DNA from: Cyclina sinensis
Lineage: Eukaryota > Mollusca > Bivalvia > Venerida > Veneridae
DNA: 64,000 bases
Reading direction: 5' to 3'
Assembly (NCBI GenBank): GCA_012932295.1
Contig: JAAONU010000002.1
Location: 23,219,770-23,283,769 of the forward strand
The notes under the pieces are model-generated. The model was not told the origin of the DNA. It saw only the letters and a program-made list of their open reading frames with translations, and ran no database searches. Of the stretch, positions 26,832-40,762 are shown piece after piece (positions within the stretch are counted from its first letter, which is position 1; every line of letters begins with the position of its first letter). Made by a program: the position numbers and the translations under genes.

Positions 26832-27720
26832 TCTAAGAACACTCTAAAAACATTCTCCATGAGAGAATGTTTAGATTACTAAGGTTAAAATGCAATATAT
26901 AAATCCATGTTAATTGACCCCATACATGACACTTATATTTCCTGTTTTCGATAAGTTATAAATGTAATCGGAAAAAATGGATAAGAAAAGTACATAAAGA
27001 AATTTCAATAAATAGCGTTATATTTGAAAACTCTGAAAATTAACATTTCATATCCTTGTAAATAAGTTAACATTGTGTATGTATATTGTTATAATCCTAC
27101 ATAATGTAATTGTATTTAATGTACGACATAATGCATTGTGTATGATATGTTCTTTGTGTATATGTTCAGTAATCGTATGTTATGTTCTCATGTATATATT
27201 TTGATTCATTGTTATATCAGTCTCTGAATAGTGGAAAAAAAGAAAATATATATTCTGTTGTAAATAATTATATTTCCCTCATGTGCATTATATGTTTTGT
27301 CCCTTTGAGTGGCGGGTATTTCTGGGTTAACGGTGGTTGGGCATGCGTTTTTGTTAGTTTGCATAACAAAGCCTTTAGGACGTAACAGTAGCAACTTAGA
27401 CCTATCTAAGGTTTCTTTTTTTTAAAAAGCCTACTGGTTACAATTAGATTTAGATATTTTCTTTCCTAAAACTTATTAACGTTTTCTCCTCAAACACAAC
27501 TTCACGATGGAGATAAATGATTACTCTGGCGTCGTATGCACCTTGCACTAAATTTTGACTAAAAAGTATTTATATATATTTGGCTTGTACAGTGACCTTA
27601 TATTACGTCGATTCTTATCATTTTATATACAATATTTCAATATTAAGACTAATTCACGGATTCACGGAATACCTCGACGATTGAAACATCACAGGCAATG
27701 TCTCCTGCTGTTTTATGGGT

Positions 27721-27872
27721 TTTATTGTCTGTGAGAAAAAAATCATTGTTATTTCATTAATGCCTTCTTAGAATATATCTGTTTTACTTATTATTTTATT
27801 GTCTGTGAGAAAAAAAATCACCGTTATTTCACTCATGCCTTCTTAGAATATGTCTACTTTACTTATTATTGT
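27721..27872. repeat. Direct duplication, ~74-bp period (unit 2)
   Basis: Same two-copy duplication as at 11881-12032. Confidence 0.8.
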
Positions 27873-28475
27873 CATTTTTATGATCCGTGGAATAGAAAGT
27901 CATGTTCAAGCATCGCATTATACATGTTCAATAATTGCTTTACTATTATGAAGCATCTGGATACTTGTTTTTAGATAATCATAGATTTCTTCACCGGATT
28001 AGTGCATCCAAAATAAAAACGCTTGCATTGCTTGTTAGAATTCCTGGGAAAGATCGTAATACTTATTTTTGATGTTCATCATATTTGCTGGGAAATGGGA
28101 AGAGTGGGTATCAGTTACAAAGCCATAAGTTGCAATCGCGACGCCGCTGGTGATTATGTGCCACCCACTGATACTTTCATTGTAATAACATTTCTAACGG
28201 AAGTCCATTTATGTGTCCGTATCGGTAATTTTAAATTACACGTATCTAAAACAGTTTTGTTTATAATTATCAGTCCATATGTGTTTTCTCCCACATTTTG
28301 GCAAACCTGGTTACATACTTTTTAAAATTCATCTCTTTAAAAGCATTTCTATGAAATACTGGTAAAAGCTGTCTCTGAAACAATGAAAGAAAAACCACAA
28401 ACTGATATAAGTTTTGCTCATATCATTTTACTACGATATTTACCAATTAACAACTGAAATCTAGGGGAAATCAAA

Positions 28476-28873
28476 ATGCCTTGTTTGTCAGAGTCTGAAC
28501 GTAATATACCTATCAGGATGTTGCAAGTAGACATTACATTGTAATCGGAACACCTAATGTTATTGAGAGACATTTCTGGGTGCACTTCGCGCACTCTATA
28601 AATATCGAATTCAATGATATAACCCCTATCTTCTGAGACCGTCACTGGCAATTGGAACTGTCTTTCTTTTCTGAGAAGTAAAGGTTCAGTCTAGGTCACA
28701 CAAATGGCCTTCAACAAACGTTTTAGCAGTGATCAAGGTGAGCGATCTGCCTCTGCTTGTGTCAGACAACTTGGCAAATTCGAAGGCGGTGGCGTTATGA
28801 TGTGGGATGGAATCATCGGGATAGGAGCATGTACAGAAGACTAGACTCATTATCTTTCGTTGAAACTTGTTGA
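28476..28873 (+). pseudogene. Tc1-like transposase relic (unit 2)
   Basis: Slightly longer than the unit 1 copy. It keeps MPCLSESERN, then in shifted frames VIERHFWVHF, DRHWQL, RFSLGHTNGLQQ, GERSASACVRQLGKF and GGGVMMWDGI. The order of blocks agrees with a Tc1-like protein lacking its central part. Confidence 0.75.
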
Positions 28874-29567
28874 AGACTTTCCTTATAATAGTAAAGCAGG
28901 TTACAATCTCGTAAAATGGATTAAAATTACATGTTTCAAATATTCTTTAGAAAGGGTTCACAACGAATTATCTGGTTTTATGCATTTGTTAAGTGACCAG
29001 GTAATATTTCTCGTGTAAGACACAAGAAGAAACACTTTGGAAAATTCTTCTGATGCGATGGCTACACAAATATCTTAAACCATACCATTAGACATGTGCG
29101 AACATTGATTAAACTAACACGTCTTTTGAGATTTTTTTGTTCAACGTTTTTCATACAAACGGAAACCTAAAAAAAAAAATTTGTTTTTATCATTTTTAAC
29201 CATAACGTTCTTTTCAGTTTCTTTCATATCTAGAAAGTAAGTGAACATCAAATCATTCATTTCAAAAACGTAGAAGCCAAATTTACTTCCATGGAACGAA
29301 CACTTAGTGCTGAGATAAGCTAAACAGAGTACAAAGAACTACTCAAGTAGCAATTTCTCTCTGTCAGGGTAAGTTACTGAGGAGACAACTTTGCATATCG
29401 GTAAACGTTTATTAGAGGATTAATTTATTACAGTACAGTTTTAATATAGAGAATAAAACAAAACGAAAAGTGTTCCAAACCTAAGTCTTACGCCACATGA
29501 CTGCACTTCCGCTTAAAGAGATTCCTTTTATATGGAAGCCGTCCTGTAGTGTATCATCCATATACCT

Positions 29568-29752
29568 AATCCTTAACCCATAATGCCTCGCGTCCCCAAA
29601 ATTAGACATAGACAAATAGTTCAGACCTAGATCAGACGCATAAAAAACCTTTTTCCCAAAATAGGGTGAAATCGAAAATTTTTACCAGGAACCCTTTTAA
29701 TTGAAAATGGACTTGTCCAACTAAGAAGGATGGCATAAATGGGTTAAGGATT
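29568..29752. mobile_element. Foldback MITE, deleted form (unit 2)
   Basis: Same inverted ends as at 13638-13826 with a more complete right arm (GGCATAAATGGGTTAAGGAT); the internal palindrome is also reduced. Confidence 0.65.
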
Positions 29753-30216
29753 GTCCTCCCTTGGTTGTATGCATTTAGTATATCTTTTAATTAGAAGTCG
29801 TTGTGTGTCTTTTCTTCATTCCATAATAGAAACATATTCCAGATTATTAATTACTCTGAAGCAGACAGAAAGTTAGGTCATTTCTATAAAAGGCGTACAA
29901 ATCTAAGCATTGCAGAGCAAACTACGTGAAGTAACACAGACTTATAACGCTTGACATGAATCTTGAAAAAAATGGCAGACATAATTATAATATGTTGTTT
30001 AAATACTACAGATTGAATGCCTTAATAGAATCTGCAGATGTATTTTTTCACATTTTGTTCTTTAGTGGCACCAACTTCTCTGCGCACTTAAGGGTCGTAT
30101 GTTAAACCTGATTTAGAATGAGAATATTGTAATAAAATATTTCAAACACTCAATTTCATGCTCCGAGTCGTATATAAATTTCTTTTACAATTTTTTGACG
30201 TTTAACAGTTCCTCCT

Positions 30217-33200
30217 TTAATCACATATGTTGACGTAAAGTTTTTCTTGATGCGGCTGTTGGGAAGGTACATCTTCTGCTTTCTCAGATAAACTAAAACT
30301 CTCATAATCATTGCTTGTCATCTGTCTCTCTTTGATCCTGGAATTATCAAATCATGCAAGACAATTTCTGAAGAGGACATACGATAATGTATCTAATGTT
30401 TTTGTAGTAAATACAACTATAAAGTTTCTACATATTATCTCTAATCACGTTCATTTTACTCAGATTGGTTTTCGGTACCATTTTGAACTAGCTGATGGCT
30501 CTGTGAAGGTGAAAGATTTAACACTACGTACGTTTCATATAGCATGAATCTTATCTTCAAGTATATACAAGAGTCGCGTGCTAGAGTCACGCATGACATG
30601 GGTTAATATTACATACTGAGGTTTGTTGATGTAAATTTTTACAATCAATTAACTGGTTTTTTTTATATTTTCCTTCAGAACAAAATTTTAATACGCATGC
30701 TTTATATGGGACCAGGGTTGTTGACTTACAATCTCTTTGGTTATCTTATTTTTTTCATCCTTCAACCCTTAGAACTGTCTTGCATAGAAGCATCACTGTC
30801 ATTGTTCCTGTTTTTGATGTTCCCTATCTTTGATTTATTAACGCCATTCAGAAATATGGAGCCATACTAAGTAAAATACATTACCAGAGAAAAAAATATA
30901 CCAACAAGTTTTTACCACTCCTTTTATGAAACGTACATGTATAGTTCACCAATAAATTCACACACACATTTACGAAAGATTTACACGACGTTAAGCTTAC
31001 ACCTTCACACAGCTCCCCTTTCCGTTGCATCAAACCTATGATTATTATATTTTAGCCTCGACCTAACGCTGCATGTCCCTCAAGCATATATGAATACTGA
31101 CGTAAAAAGAAACACTTGTTGCTTGATGTTAGTTACAAAGATACCAAAGATTTATTTTGATCAAATGATATACTTTCTAAGATGACATTGACGTCAGAAA
31201 TGCTCTACTCCCGTGGTGTGTAGCCTATAGTCAGTAACGGACATGACCACCTCTCTGAGCTTAGTCTGCACGGACTCAAGATGTCATACAGTCTTGCAAG
31301 TTTATGGACCGTTTACAGTTTCATGGCTTCCTATTTTTGATTTAGGTTCTGAACTTGTCTGTTGAAGTTAGATGCAACGTCTGATGAGTCAGTGTGACAG
31401 GCCCCACAGGTACTCATTGTTTGGAGAATTTCGTGAAGTTCACGTTGATTTCATAAAACATATTGTCGCAGAATCTGGCAAGATAGGGAGACATACCTGT
31501 TGTACCGTCAACTGGATACTTTGAGTAATGGATAAACATATTGCCTGAGAATTTGGTCTCCATATTTTTCTTCCGTCATTTAACATAAGTCGGTTCTTGA
31601 AGTGTGGTACCGCCATACACGATACCCTTATCCGAAGCGGTCAAGCTCTACCAGACACACGTCTGTCTCTTTGAAACCCGTCTTCGACCGTCGGAATGGT
31701 GCTACGTGGTTTGCATTCATCCGTGAACAAAACATGCTTCCACTACCTTCTTGGAAAGGTCTTTGGCATTGACGTTCGAGCAAGGCCAGCGTTTAATCCT
31801 TTCTCTCGGGTGTTAGAGGTGGACCGATGTAATGTCTGTACGGAGGCGATTTCTGTCTTCTGTTGAGGTTTCTCTTACATGTGAGGTGTTTGTACATGAG
31901 TGTAGTGACACATTTAATGTCATTTTTTAGGTACTGGAATCCAGAGCACAGATTCTTTTTTAATTTGCAGGGTTGAATGGCTTTGGCATTACTACTGAGG
32001 CTTAAATGGCAGAGTTCTACTCAATTCATTTTTATGCCCCCGAAGGGAGGCATATAGTTTTTTAACTGTCCGTCTGTCAGTCAGTCTGTAGGTCATTCCG
32101 TCCGAAAACTGTAACACTGACCATAACTTCCTAATTAGTAATTGAAGATACTTCAAACTTGGACATTTCTATTTCGAGTCAGCAATTTCTTAATGAGCAT
32201 TCTGATATAAAAAATTACTAAGTTTATTGCAAAAATCTGTGTTATATTTCCAGTTTTAAGTCTTGTTTTAATTTAGATATGTAGACATGTTCAACAATAA
32301 ATAAGGTAAAATGCAGATGCTGCGCCCATATTGTGCAAACTTTACCTCTTTCTTAACATCACACGAAGAAGAGCAATTGCTTCTACAAGAATACACGTGC
32401 TGACTATCACGACGACTACTGTTTCAATTCGTGTCAAATCTGTAACAATTAACAAAAAGGAAATCATTATCCAGTCATCTGAAAGAGACATAGAAGAAGA
32501 GATAACTCAATGAATCAACATATTTTAATCAATACACATAAGTTAGACGTGGAAGTTAAACAAGTAGTTATTGCTCTTAAACAATAGGCTAATACAACTA
32601 TACCTTTAGTCTCTATTTTACAGAGAATCCTTCTATTTGTACTATTGCCTGTAAACGTAAGGATGTACTCGTCATTTTCTCTAGTCAATACTCCTTGACG
32701 TATCACACTTGAATTGAACTCAGCTGAAACAAGTTGGTTTAATTTAGCTGGGGTTAATAACATTCTTAACACTCAGGATCAGATCAGTCGGGTAGTATAT
32801 TTAACATGAGTAGAGTAAGACTCTTATTTTACGTAACAATATGCAGCTTTTCTCACTGTTTCATGGTTAAAGTCAGTAGCAGGGCTCGAAATATTGCCGT
32901 CAATGAGTGAGACGAATAGTTACAACTAATCTCTGACCTCTAGACACGGATATGGTTAATTCGAAATAACAAACACTACTAAGACTGGTGTTATCTTTGC
33001 AGTACTTGTTGTTTATTTGTCAATCTGAGTCGTGGATGGCGTATGTAGAAGTGAAATTTCTGAAGTAATGACTACAGTTTAAATACGTGCCATCGTCGGA
33101 TACCCACGGCCGATCCATTAACATTTATAAGCTGTGGGATTTTCGGACGATATCTAGAGGTGTGCCAAAGACAGCTATTTCATTGGTTCCCTCACGATTT

Positions 33201-36200
33201 CTTGACGCCGAGAACAGCTGCATTTCTACCCTAGGACTGAGACATATAGGCAAAGAACAGCTGCATTTTTACCCTAGGACTGAGACATGTACGCCGAGAA
33301 CAGATGCATTTCAGCATTATAACGCACATCTAAGACGAGAACAGATGCATTTCTACCCAAGGACTAAAACATATACTCAGCATTTCGACACCAGAATAAT
33401 TAATACCGGTACGCCGATAACAGCTACATTTTGACACATGTACACCAAGAAAAGCAGCATTTCGACACTAGGTCTCAAACATGTAAGCCGATAACAGCAG
33501 CATTTCGACACTAGGTCTCAAACATAAACGCCGAGAACAGTAGCATTTCGACTGTAGGTCTCAAACATGTACACCGAGAACAGCAGCCTTTCGACACTAG
33601 GTCTCAAACATGTACGCTGAAAACAGCAGCCTTTCGACACTAAGTCTCAAACATTTACGCCAAGAACAGCAGCATTTCGACACTAGGTCTCAAATATGTA
33701 CGTCGAAAATAGCATCCTTTCGACACTAGGTCTCAAACATGTACGCCGAAAACAGCAGCCTTTCGACACTAAGTCTCAAACATTTATGCCGAGAACAACA
33801 GCTTTTCGACACTAGGTCTCAAACATGTACGCCGAGAACAGCAGCATTTCGACACTAGGATACAGACATGCACGCCGAGAATAGATACAATTAGTCACTT
33901 GGACTCAGGCATGTACGCCGAGAGCAGCTGCATCTGAACACTAGGACTCGGACATGTACGCCGAGAGCAGCTGCATCTGAACACTAGGACTCGGACATGT
34001 ACGCCGAGAGCAGCTGCCTCTGAACACTAAGGCTCAGACATGTAAGCCGAGAACAGCTGCAGTTTGACACTAGTACTCAAACATTTACGCCCAAATCAGC
34101 AACATTCCACCACTATGACTCGGACATGTACGCCGAGAGCAACTGAATTTTGACATTAGAACTTACTGATAGGAAGACTTGCTATGTTGACTATTTTAAT
34201 CACTAGTTGGAAATTCTGAAAATACAACTTTTCTAAATTTATTATTTTTACCTTTCTCCTTGTACAGCGTATGGTGATATATTACGGGACTTCTTATAAC
34301 ATTGGTCCACACTGTTTCATTTTTTTCCTGACTAGTTAGATTATTTGAAAATGGCAACATCAATGCTCCGGATGAAAAGCATGAAGTGGAAGTGCTTATC
34401 CAAGAATGTTTTACTGACGGACTGACTGTCACAATATATGTTCCAGCTTGAAAAGGAAAGCAACAATAACAGTTATACTTTACACAAATATCTGATATTT
34501 GTTAACATGGTTTTATAGTTCCTGCACAGGTAAAAATGACGTTTTTTCCATGTACTAAGGGAAAAAACGTTTTCTTCAAGATAACTCTGTTCATGTACAA
34601 TAAAACGTATTAAAATAAATAAATTAATTGCCTATTTGTGAACAGTGCTTGTTTAATGTACGTTTGTGAGGAGATAGGTAGTTATTTACATTTATCTGAG
34701 ACGCGATGTTAGTTTCAGCGCAATGTTCGTTTTGGCGTGAAGACAGAATGCCATTATGTTTTCCCTTTCCTGTTCCTCTACCAACCTGACTAAAATAAGT
34801 GATTACTGCTGTCATAAAACATTTTTAAGTTTGGTTGAACATATCTAAATTCTAATTTTTAATTCAACTATGACATATGTCCAGACAGAACTTGACATAC
34901 CACAAGACAATTTTCATCGTAAATAGATTAACGTACAAAAGTCACATGCAACAGCATTTGAATCGTTGCAGTTTGCCCATGAAGACTGATTTCTATCTTG
35001 ATTGAATTGAAGACATGACATGCTCCTTTCACTGCTTTGCATGTGTACTTTGGCTTGGTTATGACCAGCTGAAATAAAAGAAAACCATGTCGGTTTTACA
35101 TTACTCTTGTAAATATTCGCGCTAAAAATCTTTTCAAACATGCATACATTTCATCTTATAAATTCTAGCCGTGTCCTAAGAATCTGTCGTACATACAACA
35201 GCAGAAATGTTATTTTGTATTATAGTATATGCATTAGTTTAGAAACAACGACATTGAAACAACAGCTCATAGTAAACTTTAGTAAATTCATTCACAACTC
35301 TCTAATTTGATTATAAAAAATCGAACTGAAATTTTAAGCACTTATTGCTATGATTAACCTCACTGTCAAATGAAGACAAAACAAATACAAGAACATTGAA
35401 AGAAAAGTAACATCGTTATTCCAAAAACCTTTTTTTTAGATATGATATGTTTAAACATCATCTCCAGTTATTAAGAGTGTTTTGTAATTGATCTAAAACA
35501 TAATTGGGGGCATCTGTGTAATATGTCGTGTACACTTCAAGACTGAAATTTTTGTTTGTTAAATATAAGTAAGTGCAATTTTTGTATTTGCAAACTAGAA
35601 TGTGATTTGTTGAGCAAATATTGCCTTATTTCAAAAAAAAATATTTATTAAAAACAATAAAAATAAAAAAAAATAAAGGGGCAAGTTAAACGAATATCCA
35701 CCAGAGAATATCAATAATAACCTCGGTCAATATTTATACCTTCTGGTTGATATCACACCAAATTTATATTTCAGTTAATAATTGTATAAATGCAGTTTTT
35801 TTGCGCCTGTCAGTCAATAAGTACTTACAATTGTGTAAATATTTGGCTTTGGTTCCTTATTTCCAGGTCGCCATTCATTATCCTTATCTGGTGTATTTCC
35901 TTTTTTTTTTCAAGTCATGTATGAGTATTTAAAGATTAACGAAAACCACATTGGACAAAATACATAGACTAATTTTTTTAGCAACTCTATTACAGTTTAA
36001 ACGTATTATGTTTTCGAGCATTTATCTTAGAAAAAATGGTAGGTTCTTATACAATGCAAATTCTATATATACGTGTACATCAAAAGGCAGTTCATTATCA
36101 ATTTTAAAAGCCTAGAACTCCACTTATTACTATTATTTTTCTGCACTGTGCATTGTTACTCTGTGGTTTTAAACTACTGTAATACTTGTAATAAACATTG

Positions 36201-38053
36201 TTGTTGTTACAGTAAAAAAAAATAGTGCAATGTCGACCTAAACAACTGTAATGCGTGAAAAGTATGCATTTTTGATCTTCCTCTTAAACACTAGCTTTTT
36301 CAGTATCACTTACAGAATTTGGAAACTAGCTTCATGAAACTTAATGTTACATGGTTAGAACTATATTCTTATTCTATATCCTTGATCACATTTGTATTTG
36401 AAAGTGCCAACCTTTTTTCTACAACCTGACTATCGATAACACTGTTTTCATACCGTGGGTGTAAACAGATAGGAAACCAGGTCCACCACACGCTACGCCC
36501 TGTTGGTACATACATTCACTGCTGCAGGTTTGATTCATGGTTGATGTATCACTTACTGACCAGGGGTTGACTTGGAAACAAAAACACTGTCAAAACATAA
36601 AGATTCTATTTTCTATAAAGTTTCACAATCAATAATGTTCATATTTTTGGTATATTTTTAAACAGATTATATTTCTATAAATATATCTTTTTTTTCTTTC
36701 TTACAATACAAGTCAGTGAGAGTCGTTGTTTCCATATTATGTTTGATAGATAACATCATTTATGTATTAAATTAATATATCATTTTGACAGTTAGTACCT
36801 ACTTGAATTGATATTGTATTCAAATAGCCTTTACTTGTCGAAAATTTTAAGTTAGATCGGTAGTGTGTGCTTATATTAAAATATATCATGTATTATTAAT
36901 GCCTCCTTCTTGACATTGTAACACTTGAGAACAACTACCTTCATGTCCATCAGTCCAAAATAGTTTGCGTATCCACATTGCCTAAAACATTGACCCGGAC
37001 TGCCAAAGTCCTCAAAGCCACTTCTGTTGAACTCTTTCTCAAGACAGCCTTTAAAATGCTCAGAAATAATAAAAGTATGCATCCACTCTTATAACTCATC
37101 TCTAGGGTGCCATTATATTTTATTATTCTACTTTTACACAAGTGCTTCCTAATCATAATATGCTAATGGTGAACTAAATAATTTACCTGCTGAATTCATG
37201 CTTGAGGAAATGTTTGCTTGGATGAGTCCTTATTCAAATGGACATTCAATAAAAATGAAAGCAGTATTGAAACTGTTATAATTATAGTGTTAATTAAAAA
37301 TGAATGGAAATGAATATCAGATGATTTTCATGAAAATCCAAGACCTAAGAATGTAAGCTTAACAAAAATTGAAACTGTTCATTTATATGATAAAAATCAG
37401 ATATACATGGTTTATTCTTCTGCGTTTTATATCTTTTTGTATTGTATATACTGGAGAAAATAAAGGTTGCACAACCTGCGAATGCATCTTTCCCTAAGTT
37501 TCATAGAAGAACAGACACAATACAATCACACCCACCTACATATTTGAAAGATTCCATTTTCTCAAAATACCCGACCCAAACGTCTTTTCCGTTCACATCA
37601 GGCAGGCTGTCATCATTGACAACATTTTTACCAGAAGTAAACTCAAAAGATGGCGCCCCAACATAGCAAATATTTTCCATTTCATTCCAAGATGAGACGA
37701 TTGTCGACAGATAAAAGTGTTCTTCTGCAATAATAGAAAGAATAACACTAAAAGTAAATCACATGTGTAGACATGTATAAACTTTGGCTTATTGCATTTA
37801 ATAAGTTTTAGTATACCTTTTCCCCTCCTAAAATTGTAAATAACACTCAGAGTTTAAACCCGTATCTCTGCATTTACTCTTTATTTTGTTTTTACATAAA
37901 GCATCGCTAGATGTATTAATGTTCTTATATAGTTTTGTTATTACAAAGCTCATGCAAATAGATTGAAACATAGATAAATTTACCTGACAGCGTAGCAGCA
38001 AAGTGCTGATTCACAATGCTAAAATATACTAAAAACTTTATATCTGAATGCAT
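30217..38053 (-). CDS. Intact nine-exon type I membrane receptor, lectin-like/WSC-like/lectin-like (gene C)
   Basis: Spliced by eye on the minus strand. Exons in transcript order: 38053-37984, 37724-37536, 37048-36939, 36586-36454, 35068-34937, 34425-34252, 32723-32604, 32439-32346, 30337-30217. All borders are GT-AG, phases are 1,1,0,1,1,1,1,2, and the sum is 1143 bp (380 aa plus TAA) with no internal stop. Residues 1-23 resemble a signal peptide. Residues 24-87 are a C-type-lectin-like module (SWNEMENIC, DVWVGYF). Residues 88-165 are WSC-like (QCFRQC, YFGL, CFC, CGGPGFLSVY). Residues 168-211 have C186, W198, C201 and C209. Residues 213-304 are a second lectin-like module (SWISTSTSC, VWTNV, ILC). 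The helix is about 317-338 with Glu329. The tail is 339-380. Several N-glycosylation sequons are present (NQT, NLT, NET, NSS, NST). Role inferred: surface recognition and signalling. No exact homologue is named. The start is the only ATG opening a hydrophobic leader in phase. Confidence 0.86.
32030..32165. repeat. Interspersed repeat with ATGCCC..GAGGCATATAG motif (unit 3)
   Basis: Copy in the last intron of gene C; the motif ATGCCCCCGAAGGGAGGCAT forms an imperfect inverted repeat. Confidence 0.6.
33204..34150. repeat. 43-bp minisatellite in intron 6 of gene C
   Basis: About 22 units of the same family in the same intron of the intact gene. Flanks match those of the other copies closely, so array length is the main difference. 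Confidence 0.9.
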
Positions 38054-38533
38054 AATTTTCTTTTCTGTTCAAATGTTACAACAGAAATAATTTCATCACT
38101 TCGATAACACAGTTTTGTAAACAGGAAGAGAAAAGATATAAGGAAATTGAAAGTACCATTGTTCTCTATTTTTCACAAATCTTTCGCCTGGAAGACAAAC
38201 TACAGAATTACTGATAAAGTTCTGTGTACAACTCTAACAACTTTTTTTATCAGAAAGAAAAACCACTCTTTCTGGAAGGTGTTTTAATAACAAAAAAAAT
38301 GAACATATAACAACCAAGTTTCTTAAATTGTATGAAAGACAAGAAAGTACTTGGAACGAATCCGTAGTGGAGTGATAAAGCACATGATATGTATTTCAGG
38401 GGTATTAAGTTCAATCACTTACTTATCCATTGACACTATTGTCATTCGGTGAGGCGTTAAACCAAAGTTCCGTGTATAAGTATTTTACACTTAACACTGG
38501 AGAAAACAGATTGTGGCAAAACCGAGTGTGACC

Positions 38534-39621
38534 ACAGTCTTCGAATTTAGACGCCGGACCGAAGGCCCAGCCCACCAAAATGGCTGACGGTCCAGTAAAA
38601 ATTACAAATCAGTCCGACTGTCCAGTGAATATTGGTGCTGCTTTTTTTTACTAATTACAGCAAACAAAGTTGAGAAACAAGTAAAAAGTAGTGTTTTTGA
38701 AAATAAAATGAAATTGTTTCTTAAAAATGCATTCTTCTCCATAGAACAGCGATTCGTTAACCCCAACTACAACATAACGCATTCGTACTTAGTTTACACA
38801 TAACCGGTGCTCAGGCTATAATCTCCCTTTCCAGTTTTTGCGATAAATATGATATTTTATTTTAATCATTGATCAGGCTATTTCTGGTGTAAAGAGAAAA
38901 AAAGCCAGCCGAAAGTAACACCTTATTTTCATTATTCTGTTTCATTAAATAACTCTGTTTCGGTTTCCTTTTTTCTTCTTTTTTTATATGCATGTATACA
39001 TTTTCGGAAAGTGACATCCGATCGATTCCATTACACTCATTTATCGACCATGGTCCATAATGTAGTCGTACGGAATATATACCAGGGGTAATCAATGGTG
39101 ACATGTATATATGGCATTTTCAGAAGTTGGGAAAAAAAGTTGAGATAAAAATCTGGTAACAAGTTTAACTGAACTGACAGTGTCCTGTAGAAGTGAATCA
39201 ATTATACCAGAGTCTTTTTTTCACAGGTTGGGCAATGTGCCCTTCCCTTAAATTTAATTAAAAGGGGAAGAAAAAACTTGATGTAAATTGAATTTTAGGT
39301 GAAAATTATGATTTTAAAGAATTTTCCTAAGGGGAAGACGCCTGTAAACGGCGTAGAAGGGGGAATAGCCATGAATACTATTATTTTCACTAAACAATAC
39401 TATTGTTAGGCTATGAAGCAAGTTCAAAGTATAATTAATATTATTTTTAACATTGTGGTGACAAGTTCTACTTCAAAACATAGTCTTATTGTTTTGTTCA
39501 TCCTTATAGCATTGTTCACAGCTATTATTCGGTCCAGTTAAATGTCATTCGGTCCAGTCAGATTATTGCCTTGGTTGGTCCGAATGTCCAGTGCTTCAAA
39601 TAGTTATTCGTGAAGACTGTT
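38534..39621. mobile_element. ~1.09 kb inverted-repeat insertion (unit 3)
   Basis: Copy of the element at 8034-9108, with the same ends and the same ACC flanks (38531-38533 and 39622-39624). Confidence 0.6.
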
Positions 39622-39757
39622 ACCACTGAATAAGACATATCTTGCGATATCCCCCAAATCCTAACAAATTAAGACACTGCATGGGGGTCACCGTTAACAA
39701 CGATAGAGAAGTAAGTAAGACCGTAGTTTATCTCGTCAGAACTCAATGTTCTCTGTC

Positions 39758-39840
39758 TTGCCTAACCTATGCGTAATCAAACCGGGATCGTCAAAGTTTA
39801 ATAATCTGATGCTCTACCGATTGAGCTAGCCGGGCCGGCT
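39758..39840 (-). repeat. tRNA-like sequence, probable SINE head or tRNA relic (unit 3)
   Basis: Copy of 9243-9325; the anticodon loop reads TTATTAAAC here. The corresponding part of unit 4 (about 51930-51965) has lost most of it. Confidence 0.55.
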
Positions 39841-40762
39841 TAAAGAAAAACGTATGTAAATAAATAAATCTGTGACACGCATCTATGATAATAAATAGTA
39901 CGCTCTGCGACGTGTTAATTTTTTCTCCGGATCAAAAACGGCAGAGACTAATGGCCGATAAAAAATCTTCGGACATGACATACAACGTTTACAAATGCAT
40001 CAGGCCGAGTTTAACATGCTGTTTAATTACAAAGTGTGAATTGATTAATGTTTTTACAATTTCAACGATTAAATTTGCCTTGACATATAGTTAAAAATTC
40101 TTCATCCGGGTAAACGATTTTGGGTGATTAAAGCCGATGTCTTAAGAGCCTGTTCTGTCTTGAATTAGTGTTTATGATTGTCGCAAAACACCGGCAGCAT
40201 TTCAAATTGTAACAACAACAACAACAACAACAACAATCGCAATAAATCCATTTCAGACAAACCGGCAATAACATGATTATATGCAGACTCGATTGGTAGT
40301 TTCGCCGGTACACTTACGCCCAATATGCCTAATTTCAATTTGATCTTCCATGTATCGTTTTCAATTAAAATGATTTTCAGAAAAAGAAACTTCCATTTTT
40401 AACCAGCCAGACAGCGTTGCCAATTACAGCTCCGCACAAACCCCGGTTCACGACAACACAGATTTGGTGGTGTAACATTTCTAACGGAAGTTTATCTATG
40501 TGTCCGTATCGGTAATTTTAAATTACACTAATCTAAAAAAGTTTTGTTTATAATGATCAGTCCATATATGTAATTCTCACACATTTTTGCAAACTTTGTT
40601 ACATACTTTTTAAAATCCATCTCTTTAAAAGCATTTCAATGAAACACTGGTAAAAGCTGTCTCCGAAACAATGAAAGAAAAAGCACAAACACATATAAGT
40701 TTTGTTCATATCATTTTATTACGACATTTACCAATTAACAACTGAAATCTGGGGTAATCAAA

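Larger units (their letters stand above)
15601..30413. repeat. Tandem segmental duplication, unit 2
   Basis: Direct copy of unit 1, about 14.8 kb, differing by scattered substitutions, homopolymer changes and small indels. It carries pseudogene B and the same intergenic relics in the same order. It lacks the 1.1 kb segment present at 14042-15166 of unit 1, and its minisatellite is longer than that of unit 1. Confidence 0.92.
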
